NCBI RefSeq assembly: GCF_004634245.1
Contig: NZ_SJTF01000004.1
Coordinates: 1-64,000 of the forward strand
Source of the DNA: Flavobacterium foetidum
GTDB taxonomy: Bacteria; Bacteroidota; Bacteroidia; Flavobacteriales; Flavobacteriaceae
Direction: 5' to 3'
Length of the DNA: 64,000 nt
Shown: one piece after another, positions 17,862-26,716 of the stretch
Layout of the letters: every line of letters starts with the position of its first letter
Position numbering within the stretch: the first letter of the stretch is position 1
Translations under genes and position numbers: made by a program
The notes under the pieces: model-generated
What the model was told of the DNA's origin: nothing
What the model saw: the letters and a program-made list of their open reading frames with translations, nothing else
Databases searched by the model: none

Positions 17862-18713
17862 ATGAAACAATACTTAGATTTAGTAAAACACGTTTTAGAA
17901 AACGGCAATCAAAAAGGTGACCGCACAGGAACTGGAACAAAAAGTGTTTTTGGCTACCAGATGCGTTTTGATTTAAGTGAAGGTTTCCCAATGGTTACAA
18001 CAAAAAAACTTCATTTAAAATCAATCATCTACGAATTGCTTTGGTTTTTAAAAGGAGATACCAATATCAAATACCTAAAAGAAAACGGAGTAAAAATCTG
18101 GGACGAATGGGCTGATTCTAACGGGGATCTGGGGCCAGTGTACGGTCATCAATGGCGCAACTGGAACAGCGAGGAGATTGATCAGATTTCTGAATTGATT
18201 AATGAGTTAAAAACAAATCCGAACAGCAGAAGAATGTTAGTTTCTGCATGGAACCCGTCGGTTCTGCCAGACACAAAAAAATCTTTTGAAGAGAATGTTG
18301 CCAATAATAAGGCCGCATTGCCTCCATGTCACGCATTTTTCCAATTTTATGTTGCCAGTCCAGATCCTGAAAAAGGAGAAACAAAAGGAAGACTTTCTTG
18401 TCAGTTATATCAGAGAAGCGCCGATATATTTTTAGGCGTTCCTTTTAATATTGCTTCATATGCATTATTAACCATGATGATTGCGCAGGTCTGCGATCTA
18501 GAACCTGGTGATTTCATTCACACGTTTGGAGACGCACACATCTACAACAACCATTTTGAGCAATTGGAACTGCAGCTGACACGAGAGCCAAGACCATTAC
18601 CAAAAATGATCTTAAATCCGGAGATTAAAAACATTTTCGATTTCGATTTTGAAGATTTTACACTTGTCGATTACGACCCGCATCCTGCCATTAAGGGAAG
18701 TGTTGCTGTATAA
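17862..18713 (+). CDS. thyA: Thymidylate synthase
   Basis: ThyA methylates dUMP to dTMP using methylenetetrahydrofolate, releasing dihydrofolate. The N-terminal [18 protein letters not shown] (21-38), the [12 protein letters not shown] segment (121-132), and the catalytic cysteine C156 in [11 protein letters not shown] are all present. At 283 residues it is longer than the E. coli enzyme (264) because of insertions before the catalytic cysteine (about 134-151) and after it ([11 protein letters not shown]). folA, which recycles its product, lies 0.9 kb downstream. Confidence 0.98.
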   Translation: MKQYLDLVKHVLENGNQKGDRTGTGTKSVFGYQMRFDLSEGFPMVTTKKLHLKSIIYELLWFLKGDTNIKYLKENGVKIWDEWADSNGDLGPVYGHQWRNWNSEEIDQISELINELKTNPNSRRMLVSAWNPSVLPDTKKSFEENVANNKAALPPCHAFFQFYVASPDPEKGETKGRLSCQLYQRSADIFLGVPFNIASYALLTMMIAQVCDLEPGDFIHTFGDAHIYNNHFEQLELQLTREPRPLPKMILNPEIKNIFDFDFEDFTLVDYDPHPAIKGSVAV

Positions 18714-18715
18714 AT

Positions 18716-18750
18716 AAAAAAATCCGCTTTTTGTAAAAGCGGATTTTTTT
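18716..18750. terminator. Bidirectional terminator between thyA and the CBM48 gene
   Basis: A 16-bp stem (18716-18731 with 18735-18750) and a 3-nt loop, A-rich on the left and T-rich on the right, serve two convergent genes. It touches the last codon of the minus-strand gene. Confidence 0.9.
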
Positions 18751-19045
18751 ATACGACTACAACCCCGTTTTCGCTTCCGGCGTAATCATTCCATTTGTAA
18801 AAATCAGCCTCAGGATCGTTTACATAATTTCCGTCAATTACGTATTTAAATTCGTAAACCCTGTCTTTTACCAAATCATAAGTTGCTTTAAAAGTTCCGT
18901 TTTTCAACTTGCTCAAAGTCCCCTCAGTAGCATTCCAGTTATTAAAATCACCAACAACTGCTGCCGAATCAGCATCTTTGGCATCGATAGAAAAGGTTAC
19001 TTTACAAACCGGTTTAGTTTTAATAAATTGTTTTTTCAAAGACAT
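18749..19045 (-). CDS. Small glycogen-binding-like domain protein (CBM48/AMPK type)
   Basis: The whole 98-residue protein is one early-set beta-sandwich: VTFSIDAKDADSAAVVGDFNNWN followed by LSKLKNGTFKATYDL and YEFKYVIDGNYVNDPEAD. The GDFNNWN and YEFKY-IDG phrases are hallmarks of AMPK/isoamylase N-terminal carbohydrate-binding domains. No catalytic domain is attached and there is no signal peptide, so it is cytoplasmic and its partner is unknown. Binding of glycogen-like glucan is inferred from the fold only. Confidence 0.85.
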   Translation of the reverse strand: MSLKKQFIKTKPVCKVTFSIDAKDADSAAVVGDFNNWNATEGTLSKLKNGTFKATYDLVKDRVYEFKYVIDGNYVNDPEADFYKWNDYAGSENGVVVV

Positions 19046-19283
19046 AACTACTTAATTTTTAGATTCGTACGTTAAAATTAAACAAAATCAGCTGAACATC
19101 AGACATTGTTGTTCCGATTTACGATTATGCCAAAAACAGCATATGATTTTAGCCAATTCGATAATTTAACCCATGCAAAATTTTGTATTTCAAATTCTTA
19201 ACCGCTTTCGATTCAAATATTCTAGCTTTAAAATGATGAGTTTTCAAAATAAATTTTAACTTTATATTCTCATTTATATCTTT

Positions 19284-19628
19284 ATGGAAAGAGAAGTTCA
19301 CGAACAATACGAGTACGCTAGAAGACGATTAAGGCAGAAAAAAGTGCTATATTTTCATTTTGTACTTTTTTTAATAGGGAGTTTGTTTTTATTTATTGCC
19401 AATCGATTTTTTGGTTTTGGTGAAGGCACAAATCAGAACTGGTGCATTTGGGGAATTACAATCTGGCTTTTTTTATTCATTTTACATTTTATAAAGGTGT
19501 ATATAACAGACCGTTTTATGAATAAAAAATGGGAAAGAGAACAAATTGAGCGATTGGTTGCTTTACAGCAAAAAAGAATCAGTCAGCTCGAATCGAAAAT
19601 AAATGCAGAAAACGAAAATACAATTTAG
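19284..19628 (+). CDS. 2TM domain-containing membrane protein
   Basis: This 114-residue protein has a basic N-terminus with a YEYARRRLRQKK start, two hydrophobic helices (about 22-42 and 52-72) and a charged C-terminal coiled segment (EQIERLVALQQKRISQLESK). This matches the 2TM domain found in Bacteroidota, sometimes fused to histidine kinases, with no known function of its own. folA starts 12 bp after its stop, so the two are probably co-transcribed. Confidence 0.8.
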   Translation: MEREVHEQYEYARRRLRQKKVLYFHFVLFLIGSLFLFIANRFFGFGEGTNQNWCIWGITIWLFLFILHFIKVYITDRFMNKKWEREQIERLVALQQKRISQLESKINAENENTI

Positions 19629-19640
19629 TTCCAGAATACC

Positions 19641-20123
19641 ATGATTATAATGATAGCGGCAGCGGGCGAAAATAATGAGCTCGGAAAAAACAACAAATTG
19701 GTATGGCACCTTCCAAATGATTTTAAAAGATTTAAATCACTTACTACCAATCATCATATTATTATGGGAAGAAAAACTTTCGAAAGCTTCCCAAAACCAT
19801 TACCCAACCGAGTTCATATTGTAATAAGCCGGCAAGAAGATTACAAACCAGAAGGATGTATTGTAACTGACAGTATTGAAAATGCCATTGCGCTCTGTCC
19901 AGAAAATGAAGATTCTTATATAATTGGAGGAGGAGAAATCTACAATCTAGCGCTTCCTTTTACTGATATTATCGAATTAACAAAAGTTCATCATACATTT
20001 GAAGCAGACGCTTTTTTTCCAAAAATCAGCAAAAGCGAATGGCAATTGGTAGAATCTGAAGAAAATTTTAAAGACGACAAACATCTTTATGATTATACCT
20101 ACGAAACTTACATTAGGAAATAA
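19641..20123 (+). CDS. folA: Dihydrofolate reductase
   Basis: FolA reduces dihydrofolate to tetrahydrofolate with NADPH. The 160-residue protein keeps the start MIIMIAAAGENNELGKNN, the substrate-binding W-HLPNDFKRFK (the aspartate corresponds to the catalytic acid), IIMGRKTFESF for NADPH contact and YIIGGGEIY near 93-101. Together with thyA upstream it completes the thymidylate cycle. Confidence 0.97.
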   Translation: MIIMIAAAGENNELGKNNKLVWHLPNDFKRFKSLTTNHHIIMGRKTFESFPKPLPNRVHIVISRQEDYKPEGCIVTDSIENAIALCPENEDSYIIGGGEIYNLALPFTDIIELTKVHHTFEADAFFPKISKSEWQLVESEENFKDDKHLYDYTYETYIRK

Positions 20124-20127
20124 AAAT

Positions 20128-20157
20128 AAAAAACATCCTCTTTTGGAGGATGTTTTT
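20128..20157 (+). terminator. Terminator after folA
   Basis: A 12-bp stem built on ACATCCTC/GAGGATGT with a 5-nt loop and a T tract lies right after the folA stop. Confidence 0.9.
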
Positions 20158-20542
20158 GCAAACGATTGATTTTTTTTTAGGCCTAACCTGCTCTAGAAAA
20201 TAGTTTTGTTAAAAATCACAAATGTTAAAAATAACACTTGAAATAACTGAATAACATTTAATGTAAATTGAGATAAATCTCAAAAGCCTTTAATAACAAA
20301 TACCACTAAGATATTAAAGGCAGAAAATTAAAATTTCCAAAAACAAATTTAATCCTAAGAACGTATTTCGCACTTTTAAATAGTATTTCCCCCAAGAACA
20401 ATACTTTCAAAACTACCAGCTAGAACAAATGATTACCAGTGCAAAAAGCATTCATTTGATTAGGTCTCAGCTTTGTAAATCAATCATTAAAACTTTAATC
20501 ATTTTTACTTTAGCAAAGTTGTCAATAAAAGCATTATCACAC

Positions 20543-20588
20543 AATCCCTAGATTTAGGGATTTTGTAAATATCCCTAAATTTAGGGAT
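20543..20588. promoter_or_regulatory. Pair of CCCTAAATTTAGGG-type palindromes, possible operator
   Basis: AATCCCTAGATTTAGGGATT (20543-20562) is a palindrome except at one position pair, and ATCCCTAAATTTAGGGAT (20571-20588) is perfect over 18 bp. The centres are 27 bp apart, between two and three helix turns. They lie 115-160 bp upstream of ubiE. The binding protein is not known to me. Confidence 0.5.
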
Positions 20589-20680
20589 GCCAAAACTTAA
20601 GTGCTCTATTGCCAATGGACACTTAAAAAAACATTTGATTTATCAAATAAAAAACTCAATTACAGTTACAATAGAATGTT

Positions 20681-20688
20681 TATATTTG
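20681..20688 (+). promoter_or_regulatory. -7 element (TATATTTG) of ubiE-porT
   Basis: TATATTTG matches TAnnTTTG and lies 14 bp before the ubiE ATG, so the leader would be very short. No clear -33 TTTG was found at normal spacing. Confidence 0.5.
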
Positions 20689-20702
20689 CGTAAATTAAAA
20701 AA

Positions 20703-21434
20703 ATGTCTGAAAAAATAACTCCGTATAAAGAATCTGCCTTAGGCAAAAAAGAGCAAGTAACCCAAATGTTTGACACCATTTCTGGGAATTACGATAATCT
20801 AAACCGTGTCATTTCGTTTGGAATAGATGTTAAATGGCGAAAAAAAGTATTAAAAATAGTTTCAGACAAAAAACCAAAAGTCATTCTGGATATTGCAACA
20901 GGAACTGGAGATTTGGCAATTTTAATGGCAAAAACCAATGCTGAAAAAATTATTGGCTTGGATATTTCTGCCGGAATGCTTGAGGTTGGAAAAAAGAAAG
21001 TAGCAGAAAAAGGCTTGTCAGATGTTATTGAGCTTGTTTTGGGGGATTCTGAAAACATGCCGTTTGAAGACAATTATTTTGATGCTATTACGGTAGGTTT
21101 TGGAGTAAGGAATTTTGAAAATCTCGAAAAAGGTTTTGCAGAAATCTTAAGAGTTCTCAAACCAAATGGCGTTTTTGTCATACTTGAAACTTCTGTTCCT
21201 GACAAATTTCCATACAAACAGGGATATAAATTTCACACCAAATTCATCCTTCCGCTAATCGGAAAAATATTTTCTAAAGACAATAATGCGTATGGTTATT
21301 TGTCTGAATCGGCTGCTGCGTTCCCGTATGGAGAAGCTTTAAACAATATTTTGCGAAAAATTGGGTTTATAGATGTCGTGGCAATGCCTCAAACTTTTGG
21401 TGCCGCAACCATTTATTCTGCCTCTAAAAAATAG
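20703..21434 (+). CDS. ubiE: Demethylmenaquinone methyltransferase
   Basis: This SAM-dependent enzyme performs the last step of menaquinone synthesis. Motifs include the [19 protein letters not shown] start (residues ~23-41), the SAM-binding [15 protein letters not shown] (~61-75) and [20 protein letters not shown] (~129-148). The length of 243 is typical. In Flavobacterium the quinone is expected to be menaquinone, so menG is an equivalent name. The next gene, porT, starts 1 bp after its stop codon and is certainly co-transcribed. Confidence 0.97.
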   Translation: MSEKITPYKESALGKKEQVTQMFDTISGNYDNLNRVISFGIDVKWRKKVLKIVSDKKPKVILDIATGTGDLAILMAKTNAEKIIGLDISAGMLEVGKKKVAEKGLSDVIELVLGDSENMPFEDNYFDAITVGFGVRNFENLEKGFAEILRVLKPNGVFVILETSVPDKFPYKQGYKFHTKFILPLIGKIFSKDNNAYGYLSESAAAFPYGEALNNILRKIGFIDVVAMPQTFGAATIYSASKK

Positions 21435-21435
21435 T

Positions 21436-22155
21436 ATGAAAAAAGCTGTAATCTTAATTTTATTGGTCTTAACGACAAAAGGACATTCTCAATTTGCTAA
21501 AAGCATGTTTAGCAAAGATCCTATTATCAACCTCGAAAACTGGCAGAAACAACGTATTTATTTCGGTTATTATTTAGGTTTTAACAGTTTTGATTTTAAA
21601 TTTGATTACAAAACTCCAGCACAAGGCGGCGATATTCAGGTAAAAAAGACTACCGGATTTAATGTCGGGGTTGTAGCAGATTTGAGACTACAGGAATATT
21701 TTAACCTGCGTTTCGAGCCTGGCCTTTATTACACAAAACGTGATTTATATTTTCCAGGAGACTGGGATTCTGAAAATGATTATTTAAGAGAGGTAAACAG
21801 TACATACATTCATTTCCCGCTTTTGCTAAAGTATTCTGCTCTTCGTACAGGAAACATACGTCCGTATTTATTGGGCGGTATGTCTACGACTTTAAACCTG
21901 TCGAGCAATGCAAAATCTAAAGATGATAATTTTCAGCAGAAATTCAGAGTAAAACAATGGACTGCTGCGTACGAATTAGGTTTCGGAATTGATATTTTCA
22001 CCGAATACTTTATCTTTTCTCCTTCTGTTCGCGGGATGTTTGGCATTACTGATGAATTAATCCGCGACAATCCTGCAAACGGGGCTAGTCCGTGGACAGA
22101 CAATATCGATTCGATGAAATCAAGAGCTATTTTAATAAATTTCACATTTCATTAA
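21436..22155 (+). CDS. porT: PorT/SprT family outer-membrane protein of the type IX secretion system
   Basis: The protein has a signal peptide (MKKAVILILLVLTTKGHSQ) and a small beta-barrel of about 220 residues with phrases YFGYYLGFNSFDFKF, LRFEPGLYYTKRDLYFP and the terminal INFTFH. The length and the placement directly after ubiE fit the gliding and secretion gene porT/sprT of Flavobacteriia. I chose the ATG at 21436, one base after the ubiE stop, over an upstream start inside ubiE. A generic PorT-like outer-membrane barrel remains possible. Confidence 0.75.
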   Translation: MKKAVILILLVLTTKGHSQFAKSMFSKDPIINLENWQKQRIYFGYYLGFNSFDFKFDYKTPAQGGDIQVKKTTGFNVGVVADLRLQEYFNLRFEPGLYYTKRDLYFPGDWDSENDYLREVNSTYIHFPLLLKYSALRTGNIRPYLLGGMSTTLNLSSNAKSKDDNFQQKFRVKQWTAAYELGFGIDIFTEYFIFSPSVRGMFGITDELIRDNPANGASPWTDNIDSMKSRAILINFTFH

Positions 22156-22164
22156 AACAAAATC

Positions 22165-22893
22165 TTAACTCTTTCGTTTAAATTCACTAAGAATAATTGC
22201 TGTCGCAGTAGCTACATTTAAACTTTCAGTTTTCTGAAGCTCGCCAAATCTCGGAATTGTAAGACGGGTTGTGACTGTTTTTTCGATTTCTGATGAAATC
22301 CCATTGGCTTCATTACCCATAATAATGATTCCGTTTTGAGGCAAATCAGACCGATAAATAGTATCACCGTTCATAAAAGTCCCAAAAACCGGCAGTTGTG
22401 TTTTATCCAAAAAATCTTTTAGGTCTAAGTAATTTACATTTACTCTGGCAATTGAGCCCATTGTAGCCTGAACAACTTTTGGATTAAAAATGTCAACGGT
22501 TTCTTTGGAACAGATGATTTGTTTGATGCCAAACCAATCGCATAAACGCAGAATGGTTCCTAGATTCCCTGGATCACGAATGTCGTCTAAGGCCAAAATC
22601 AAACCAGAATCGATAATTTTGTTTTCGGCTGGCATTCTAAAAACCGCAAGACAGGTATTTGGAGTCGACAAAGCACTTATTTTCTTAAGTTCCTGATCGT
22701 TAATAATCGTTCTCTTAGAGGTTTTAACTTCTTGAAAATCATTTAATGTCGTAAATAATTGCTCTAATTCAAAATTGGATTCCAATAATTCTTGAATTAC
22801 TTTTACTCCTTCGGCAAAAAATAATTGATTAGCAAAACGGTGCTTTTTTTGATGTAAACTTGAGATAAGCTTTATTTGGTTTTTACTAACCAT
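22165..22893 (-). CDS. RNA 2'-O-methyltransferase, TrmH/SpoU family
   Basis: The N-terminal substrate-binding part begins MVSKNQIKLISSLHQKKHR and includes FFAEGVKVIQELL. The SPOUT catalytic domain shows LALDDIRDPGNLGTILRLCDWF, ATMGSIARVN, IIMGNEANGIS and the ending IPRFGELQKTESLNVATATA, the three classic SpoU motifs. It probably methylates rRNA or tRNA; the exact site cannot be read from the sequence. The start is at 22893; a longer frame reaching 23088 runs into the divergent tamL gene and adds no conserved sequence. Confidence 0.93.
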   Translation of the reverse strand: MVSKNQIKLISSLHQKKHRFANQLFFAEGVKVIQELLESNFELEQLFTTLNDFQEVKTSKRTIINDQELKKISALSTPNTCLAVFRMPAENKIIDSGLILALDDIRDPGNLGTILRLCDWFGIKQIICSKETVDIFNPKVVQATMGSIARVNVNYLDLKDFLDKTQLPVFGTFMNGDTIYRSDLPQNGIIIMGNEANGISSEIEKTVTTRLTIPRFGELQKTESLNVATATAIILSEFKRKS

Positions 22894-22902
22894 AAAATAA
22901 TG

Positions 22903-22910
22903 TACTTTTG
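22903..22910 (+). promoter_or_regulatory. -7 element (TACTTTTG) of tamL
   Basis: TACTTTTG matches TAnnTTTG and lies 20 bp upstream of the TTG start of tamL, in the 37-bp gap shared with the divergent methyltransferase gene. An upstream TTTG (22875-22878) is 24 bp away. Confidence 0.5.
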
Positions 22911-22930
22911 AATTAAATATTTTAAAACAC

Positions 22931-25486
22931 TTGAAAAATAATTCCACAAAAATAACAGCATTTATTCTAATGGCAATACTAATTTGCGCCTGTAATGCTG
23001 TAAAAAGAGTTCCTGATGGAAAAAATCTTCTTGTAAAAAATAATATTCTTGTAAACGGAAAACCGACAAACGACGAAAAGGCCGACAATCAAATGTACCA
23101 AAAACCTAATGGAACACTGCTTGGTTATCGTTTGCGCTTAAACCTTTATAATTTGGCCAATTTAAATCCGGATTCTACTTATCAGGCAAAATTCAAAAAC
23201 AAACCTGGCAAATACGAACGCATGTCCAAAATATATTCTGCTAAACAAGTAGATCGTTTGGGACAGTCGTTTTATTATAAAGGAATTCACGAATTTTTAA
23301 AAAACACAGGAGAACCACCTGTAATCATCGACACGTCTAAAACCAAAAAATCACTGCTTCGCTTAAAATATTATTATTTCAACAATGGTTTTTTTGATGT
23401 CAAAACCGATTATACGATTGACAGCGTCGGAAATAAAAAAGCTCAGATTAATTACAACATTACAACGGGACCTGGATATATTATAGACACTATAAGCACC
23501 AAAATCTTATCCCCTGCATTAGATTCGCTGTATAAAACAAATACCGAACCTTCGTTTGTAAAATCTGGAAACCAGTACAAAACTTCAGATTTTGAAGAAG
23601 AAAAAAACCGAATAACTACCTATTTCAGAAATCACGGAGCATATTTTTTTCAGCCAACTTACGTTACTTTTGACATTGATACAATAGGCAAAAAAAACAA
23701 GGCCAATGTAACCTTGGTCATCAACAATAATAATATTCAGGAAAGAGATTCTAGCCGCACTGAGCCTTTTAAATTATACACCATCAGCGACGTAAACATC
23801 TACACTGATTATTCTGCAGCCAATGCTAAGAAAAAGCCTTCGGATAGCACGACTTATAACAATTTTAATCTTTACAGCTTTAAAGAATTAAAATACAAAC
23901 CAAGAGCCATCACTGATGCCATTTTTATTTCTAAAGGAAGCACGTTTGCCGATTTCAGGACGACACTTTCTTCAAGATATCTGAATAATCTCAAGATTTT
24001 CAATTATCCATCTATTCAGTATGAAGTAGACAAGCGAGATCCGACAGCACAGTCATTGATTGCAAATGTTTATTTAACTCCAAGAAAAAAATACAGTTTC
24101 GGAACCACTTTTGATGTTACCCACTCCAATATTCAGGATTTTGGTATCGGAGCCAGTATTTCTGAAACGATTCGAAATGTCTTTAACCGCGCCGAAACTT
24201 TAGAAATATCAGCCCGTTTAAACATCGGATCATCAAGAGATATGGCTAATCCAAACGATAACTTCTTTAATGTTTCGGAATATGGATTAGATATGAAATT
24301 GAATTTCCCTAGGATATTACTCCCTTTCGGAACAGAAAAAATTATTCCGAAAAGCATGATTCCGTCTACTCAAATAACATCAGGTTTTTCTAAACAGCGT
24401 AATATCGGTCTCGACAAAGAGAATTTTACTGGCGGTATATCTTACAATTGGTCGCCAAAACGTCATAATACAGCAAAACTGGATTTGTTGAATGCACAGT
24501 TTGTGCGTAATTTGAATCCGGGCAACTATTTTAACGTATATACTTCTTCTTATGATGATTTGAATGATATCGCAAGCACTTACAATACAGAAGGTGCAGA
24601 GGTTGATACCGACAACAACCTAACGATTCCAAAGGGAACTACACAATTTACGAGTCAGGTTCTAACGCAGCAGACAGCTTTGAGACCGGGAGATCCGCAA
24701 TATCAAGAAGTAGAAAGTATTGAAGAAAGAAGAATTCGTCTGACTGAAAACGACTTTATTTTAGCCACCAGTTATACTTTTACCAAAACCACCAAAAAGG
24801 ATTTGGCCGACAATAATTTTTATCAGTTTAGAACCAAAATCGAATCAGCAGGCTCCTTATTATCTGCTGTTTCAGCTATTGGAAATCTTCCTAAAAATTC
24901 AAGAGGCAATTATGAGATTTTCAATCTAGAATATTCCGAATATGTTAAAACGGAATTCGATTACATCAAACATTGGGATTTTGGCAAAGAAAAAGTTTTG
25001 GCAGTGCGCAGCTTCTTCGGAATCGCAATTCCGTTTGGAAACTCTAATTACATTCCGTTTTCACGAAGTTACTACTCAGGAGGTTCAAATGATAATCGTG
25101 CATGGCAACCTTACGCACTGGGACCAGGAAGCACCAATGCCATAAACGACTTTAATGAGGCAAATATGAAAATAGCTTTAAGCGGAGAATTTCGTTTTAA
25201 AATTTTCGGAGATGTGAAAGGCGCCATCTTTGCAGACGCCGGAAATATCTGGAATGTTCTGGATAATGTGGTAGACGAAAAAGCAAAATTCAACAACTTA
25301 AACGATTTAGATGAAATTGCTATAGGTACAGGTTTTGGTATAAGATACGATTTAAGCTTTTTTGTTATCCGTTTAGATTTAGGCTTTAAGACTTATAATC
25401 CGGCGCATGAGAAAGGAGACCGATGGTTTAAAGAGTACAATTTTGGGCATTCCGTTTTAAATTTTGGTATAAATTATCCGTTCTAA
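22931..25486 (+). CDS. tamL: Omp85-family outer-membrane lipoprotein TamL (BamA/TamA type)
   Basis: The product begins with a lipoprotein signal ending ILICAC, cysteine at residue 21, followed by POTRA-like repeats (to about residue 400) and a C-terminal Omp85 barrel that ends in phenylalanine (NFGINYPF). The late barrel motif DLRFD-like RLDLGFK is visible near the end. A lipid-anchored Omp85 of this kind is the TamL of Bacteroidota, thought to assemble outer-membrane proteins with TamB. The start codon appears to be TTG: the next ATG would cut into the signal sequence. It is divergent from the methyltransferase gene. Confidence 0.88.
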   Translation: MKNNSTKITAFILMAILICACNAVKRVPDGKNLLVKNNILVNGKPTNDEKADNQMYQKPNGTLLGYRLRLNLYNLANLNPDSTYQAKFKNKPGKYERMSKIYSAKQVDRLGQSFYYKGIHEFLKNTGEPPVIIDTSKTKKSLLRLKYYYFNNGFFDVKTDYTIDSVGNKKAQINYNITTGPGYIIDTISTKILSPALDSLYKTNTEPSFVKSGNQYKTSDFEEEKNRITTYFRNHGAYFFQPTYVTFDIDTIGKKNKANVTLVINNNNIQERDSSRTEPFKLYTISDVNIYTDYSAANAKKKPSDSTTYNNFNLYSFKELKYKPRAITDAIFISKGSTFADFRTTLSSRYLNNLKIFNYPSIQYEVDKRDPTAQSLIANVYLTPRKKYSFGTTFDVTHSNIQDFGIGASISETIRNVFNRAETLEISARLNIGSSRDMANPNDNFFNVSEYGLDMKLNFPRILLPFGTEKIIPKSMIPSTQITSGFSKQRNIGLDKENFTGGISYNWSPKRHNTAKLDLLNAQFVRNLNPGNYFNVYTSSYDDLNDIASTYNTEGAEVDTDNNLTIPKGTTQFTSQVLTQQTALRPGDPQYQEVESIEERRIRLTENDFILATSYTFTKTTKKDLADNNFYQFRTKIESAGSLLSAVSAIGNLPKNSRGNYEIFNLEYSEYVKTEFDYIKHWDFGKEKVLAVRSFFGIAIPFGNSNYIPFSRSYYSGGSNDNRAWQPYALGPGSTNAINDFNEANMKIALSGEFRFKIFGDVKGAIFADAGNIWNVLDNVVDEKAKFNNLNDLDEIAIGTGFGIRYDLSFFVIRLDLGFKTYNPAHEKGDRWFKEYNFGHSVLNFGINYPF

Positions 25487-25500
25487 TGCTAATTAATTCT

Positions 25501-25508
25501 TATTTTTG
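25501..25508 (+). promoter_or_regulatory. -7 element (TATTTTTG) of fbaA
   Basis: TATTTTTG matches TAnnTTTG and lies 38 bp before the fbaA ATG, just after tamL. No normally spaced TTTG was seen. Confidence 0.45.
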
Positions 25509-25546
25509 CAACCTAAAAACTAAAAACAACTATAAAAAAAATTAAA

Positions 25547-26614
25547 ATGGCACACAACATCAAACCGGGAGTAGCTACGGGAGATCAGGTTCAGGAGATC
25601 TTTAATTATGCGAAAGAAAAAGGGTTTGCTTTACCAGCAGTAAATGTTACTGGATCAAGCACAATCAATGGAGTTCTTGAAACTGCAGCGAAATTAAATG
25701 CACCAGTAATTATTCAGTTTTCTAATGGAGGAGCACAATTCAACGCTGGAAAAGGGTTATCTAATGCCGGAGAAAAAGCAGCTATCGCTGGTGGAATCGC
25801 TGGAGCAAAACACATTCACACATTAGCAGAAGCTTACGGCGCAACTGTAATTCTTCATACTGATCACTGCGCAAAAAAACTATTACCTTGGATTGATGGT
25901 TTGTTAGATGCTTCTGAAAAACATTTCGCAGAAACAGGAAAACCATTATTCAGTTCTCATATGATCGATTTGTCTGAGGAGCCAATCGAAGAAAATATCG
26001 AGATCTGCAAAGAATATTTAGCTAGAATGAGCAAAATGGGCATGACATTGGAAATCGAGCTTGGTATTACAGGTGGTGAAGAAGATGGTGTTGACAACTC
26101 TGATGTTGACAGCTCAAAATTATATACACAGCCAGAAGAAGTAGCATATGCTTACGAAGAACTTTCTAAAGTAAGCCCTAAATTTACGATTGCTGCTGCT
26201 TTCGGAAACGTTCACGGTGTCTACAAACCAGGAAACGTAAAATTAACTCCAAAAATCTTAAAAAATTCTCAGGATTTCGTACAAAGCAAATTCAACACAG
26301 GACATAATCCTGTTGATTTCGTTTTCCACGGAGGTTCAGGTTCTACACTAGAAGAAATTAGAGAAGCTATCGGTTACGGAGTTATCAAAATGAACATCGA
26401 TACCGATTTACAATTTGCATACACTGAGGGAATCCGTGACTATATGGTAAACAATATTGAGTACCTAAAAACTCAAATTGGTAACCCAGAAGGTCCAGAT
26501 GCTCCAAACAAAAAATACTATGACCCAAGAAAATGGGTTCGTGAAAGCGAAGTAACTTTCAACGCAAGATTGGAACAAGCTTTTGCTGATTTAAATAACG
26601 TAAACACGTTATAA
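25547..26614 (+). CDS. fbaA: Fructose-bisphosphate aldolase, class II
   Basis: This is the zinc-dependent glycolytic and gluconeogenic aldolase that interconverts fructose 1,6-bisphosphate with two triose phosphates. The zinc and catalytic region ILHTDHCAKKLLPW (102-115) is present, with the glycine-rich phosphate loop HGGSGSTLEEI and INIDTD-like MNIDTDLQFA later. At 355 residues it is the long, E. coli FbaA-like type. accD follows after a 102-bp repeat-like spacer. Confidence 0.97.
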   Translation: MAHNIKPGVATGDQVQEIFNYAKEKGFALPAVNVTGSSTINGVLETAAKLNAPVIIQFSNGGAQFNAGKGLSNAGEKAAIAGGIAGAKHIHTLAEAYGATVILHTDHCAKKLLPWIDGLLDASEKHFAETGKPLFSSHMIDLSEEPIEENIEICKEYLARMSKMGMTLEIELGITGGEEDGVDNSDVDSSKLYTQPEEVAYAYEELSKVSPKFTIAAAFGNVHGVYKPGNVKLTPKILKNSQDFVQSKFNTGHNPVDFVFHGGSGSTLEEIREAIGYGVIKMNIDTDLQFAYTEGIRDYMVNNIEYLKTQIGNPEGPDAPNKKYYDPRKWVRESEVTFNARLEQAFADLNNVNTL

Positions 26615-26716
26615 AAAAGTAATCAGTGTACAGTTTTAAGTGTTCAGTTTGAATACTTAAAACTGAATACAACTGAACACTGAAATTTTATTACTGAACA
26701 CTGAATACTAAAAGAA
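26615..26716. repeat. CAGTTTT-rich intergenic spacer between fbaA and accD
   Basis: The spacer consists largely of ACAGTTTTAAGTGTTCAGTTT and the reverse-complementary AACTGAACACTG type words, giving an imperfect dyad. It resembles the spacer between etfB and etfA. Confidence 0.6.

Larger units (their letters stand above)
20158..20702. other. Long intergenic region upstream of ubiE with two palindromes
   Basis: This gene-free region carries a pair of AATCCCTAnATTTAGGGATT-type palindromes (20543-20588) and, near its right end, the ubiE -7 box. Nothing else was recognised in it. Confidence 0.6.
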
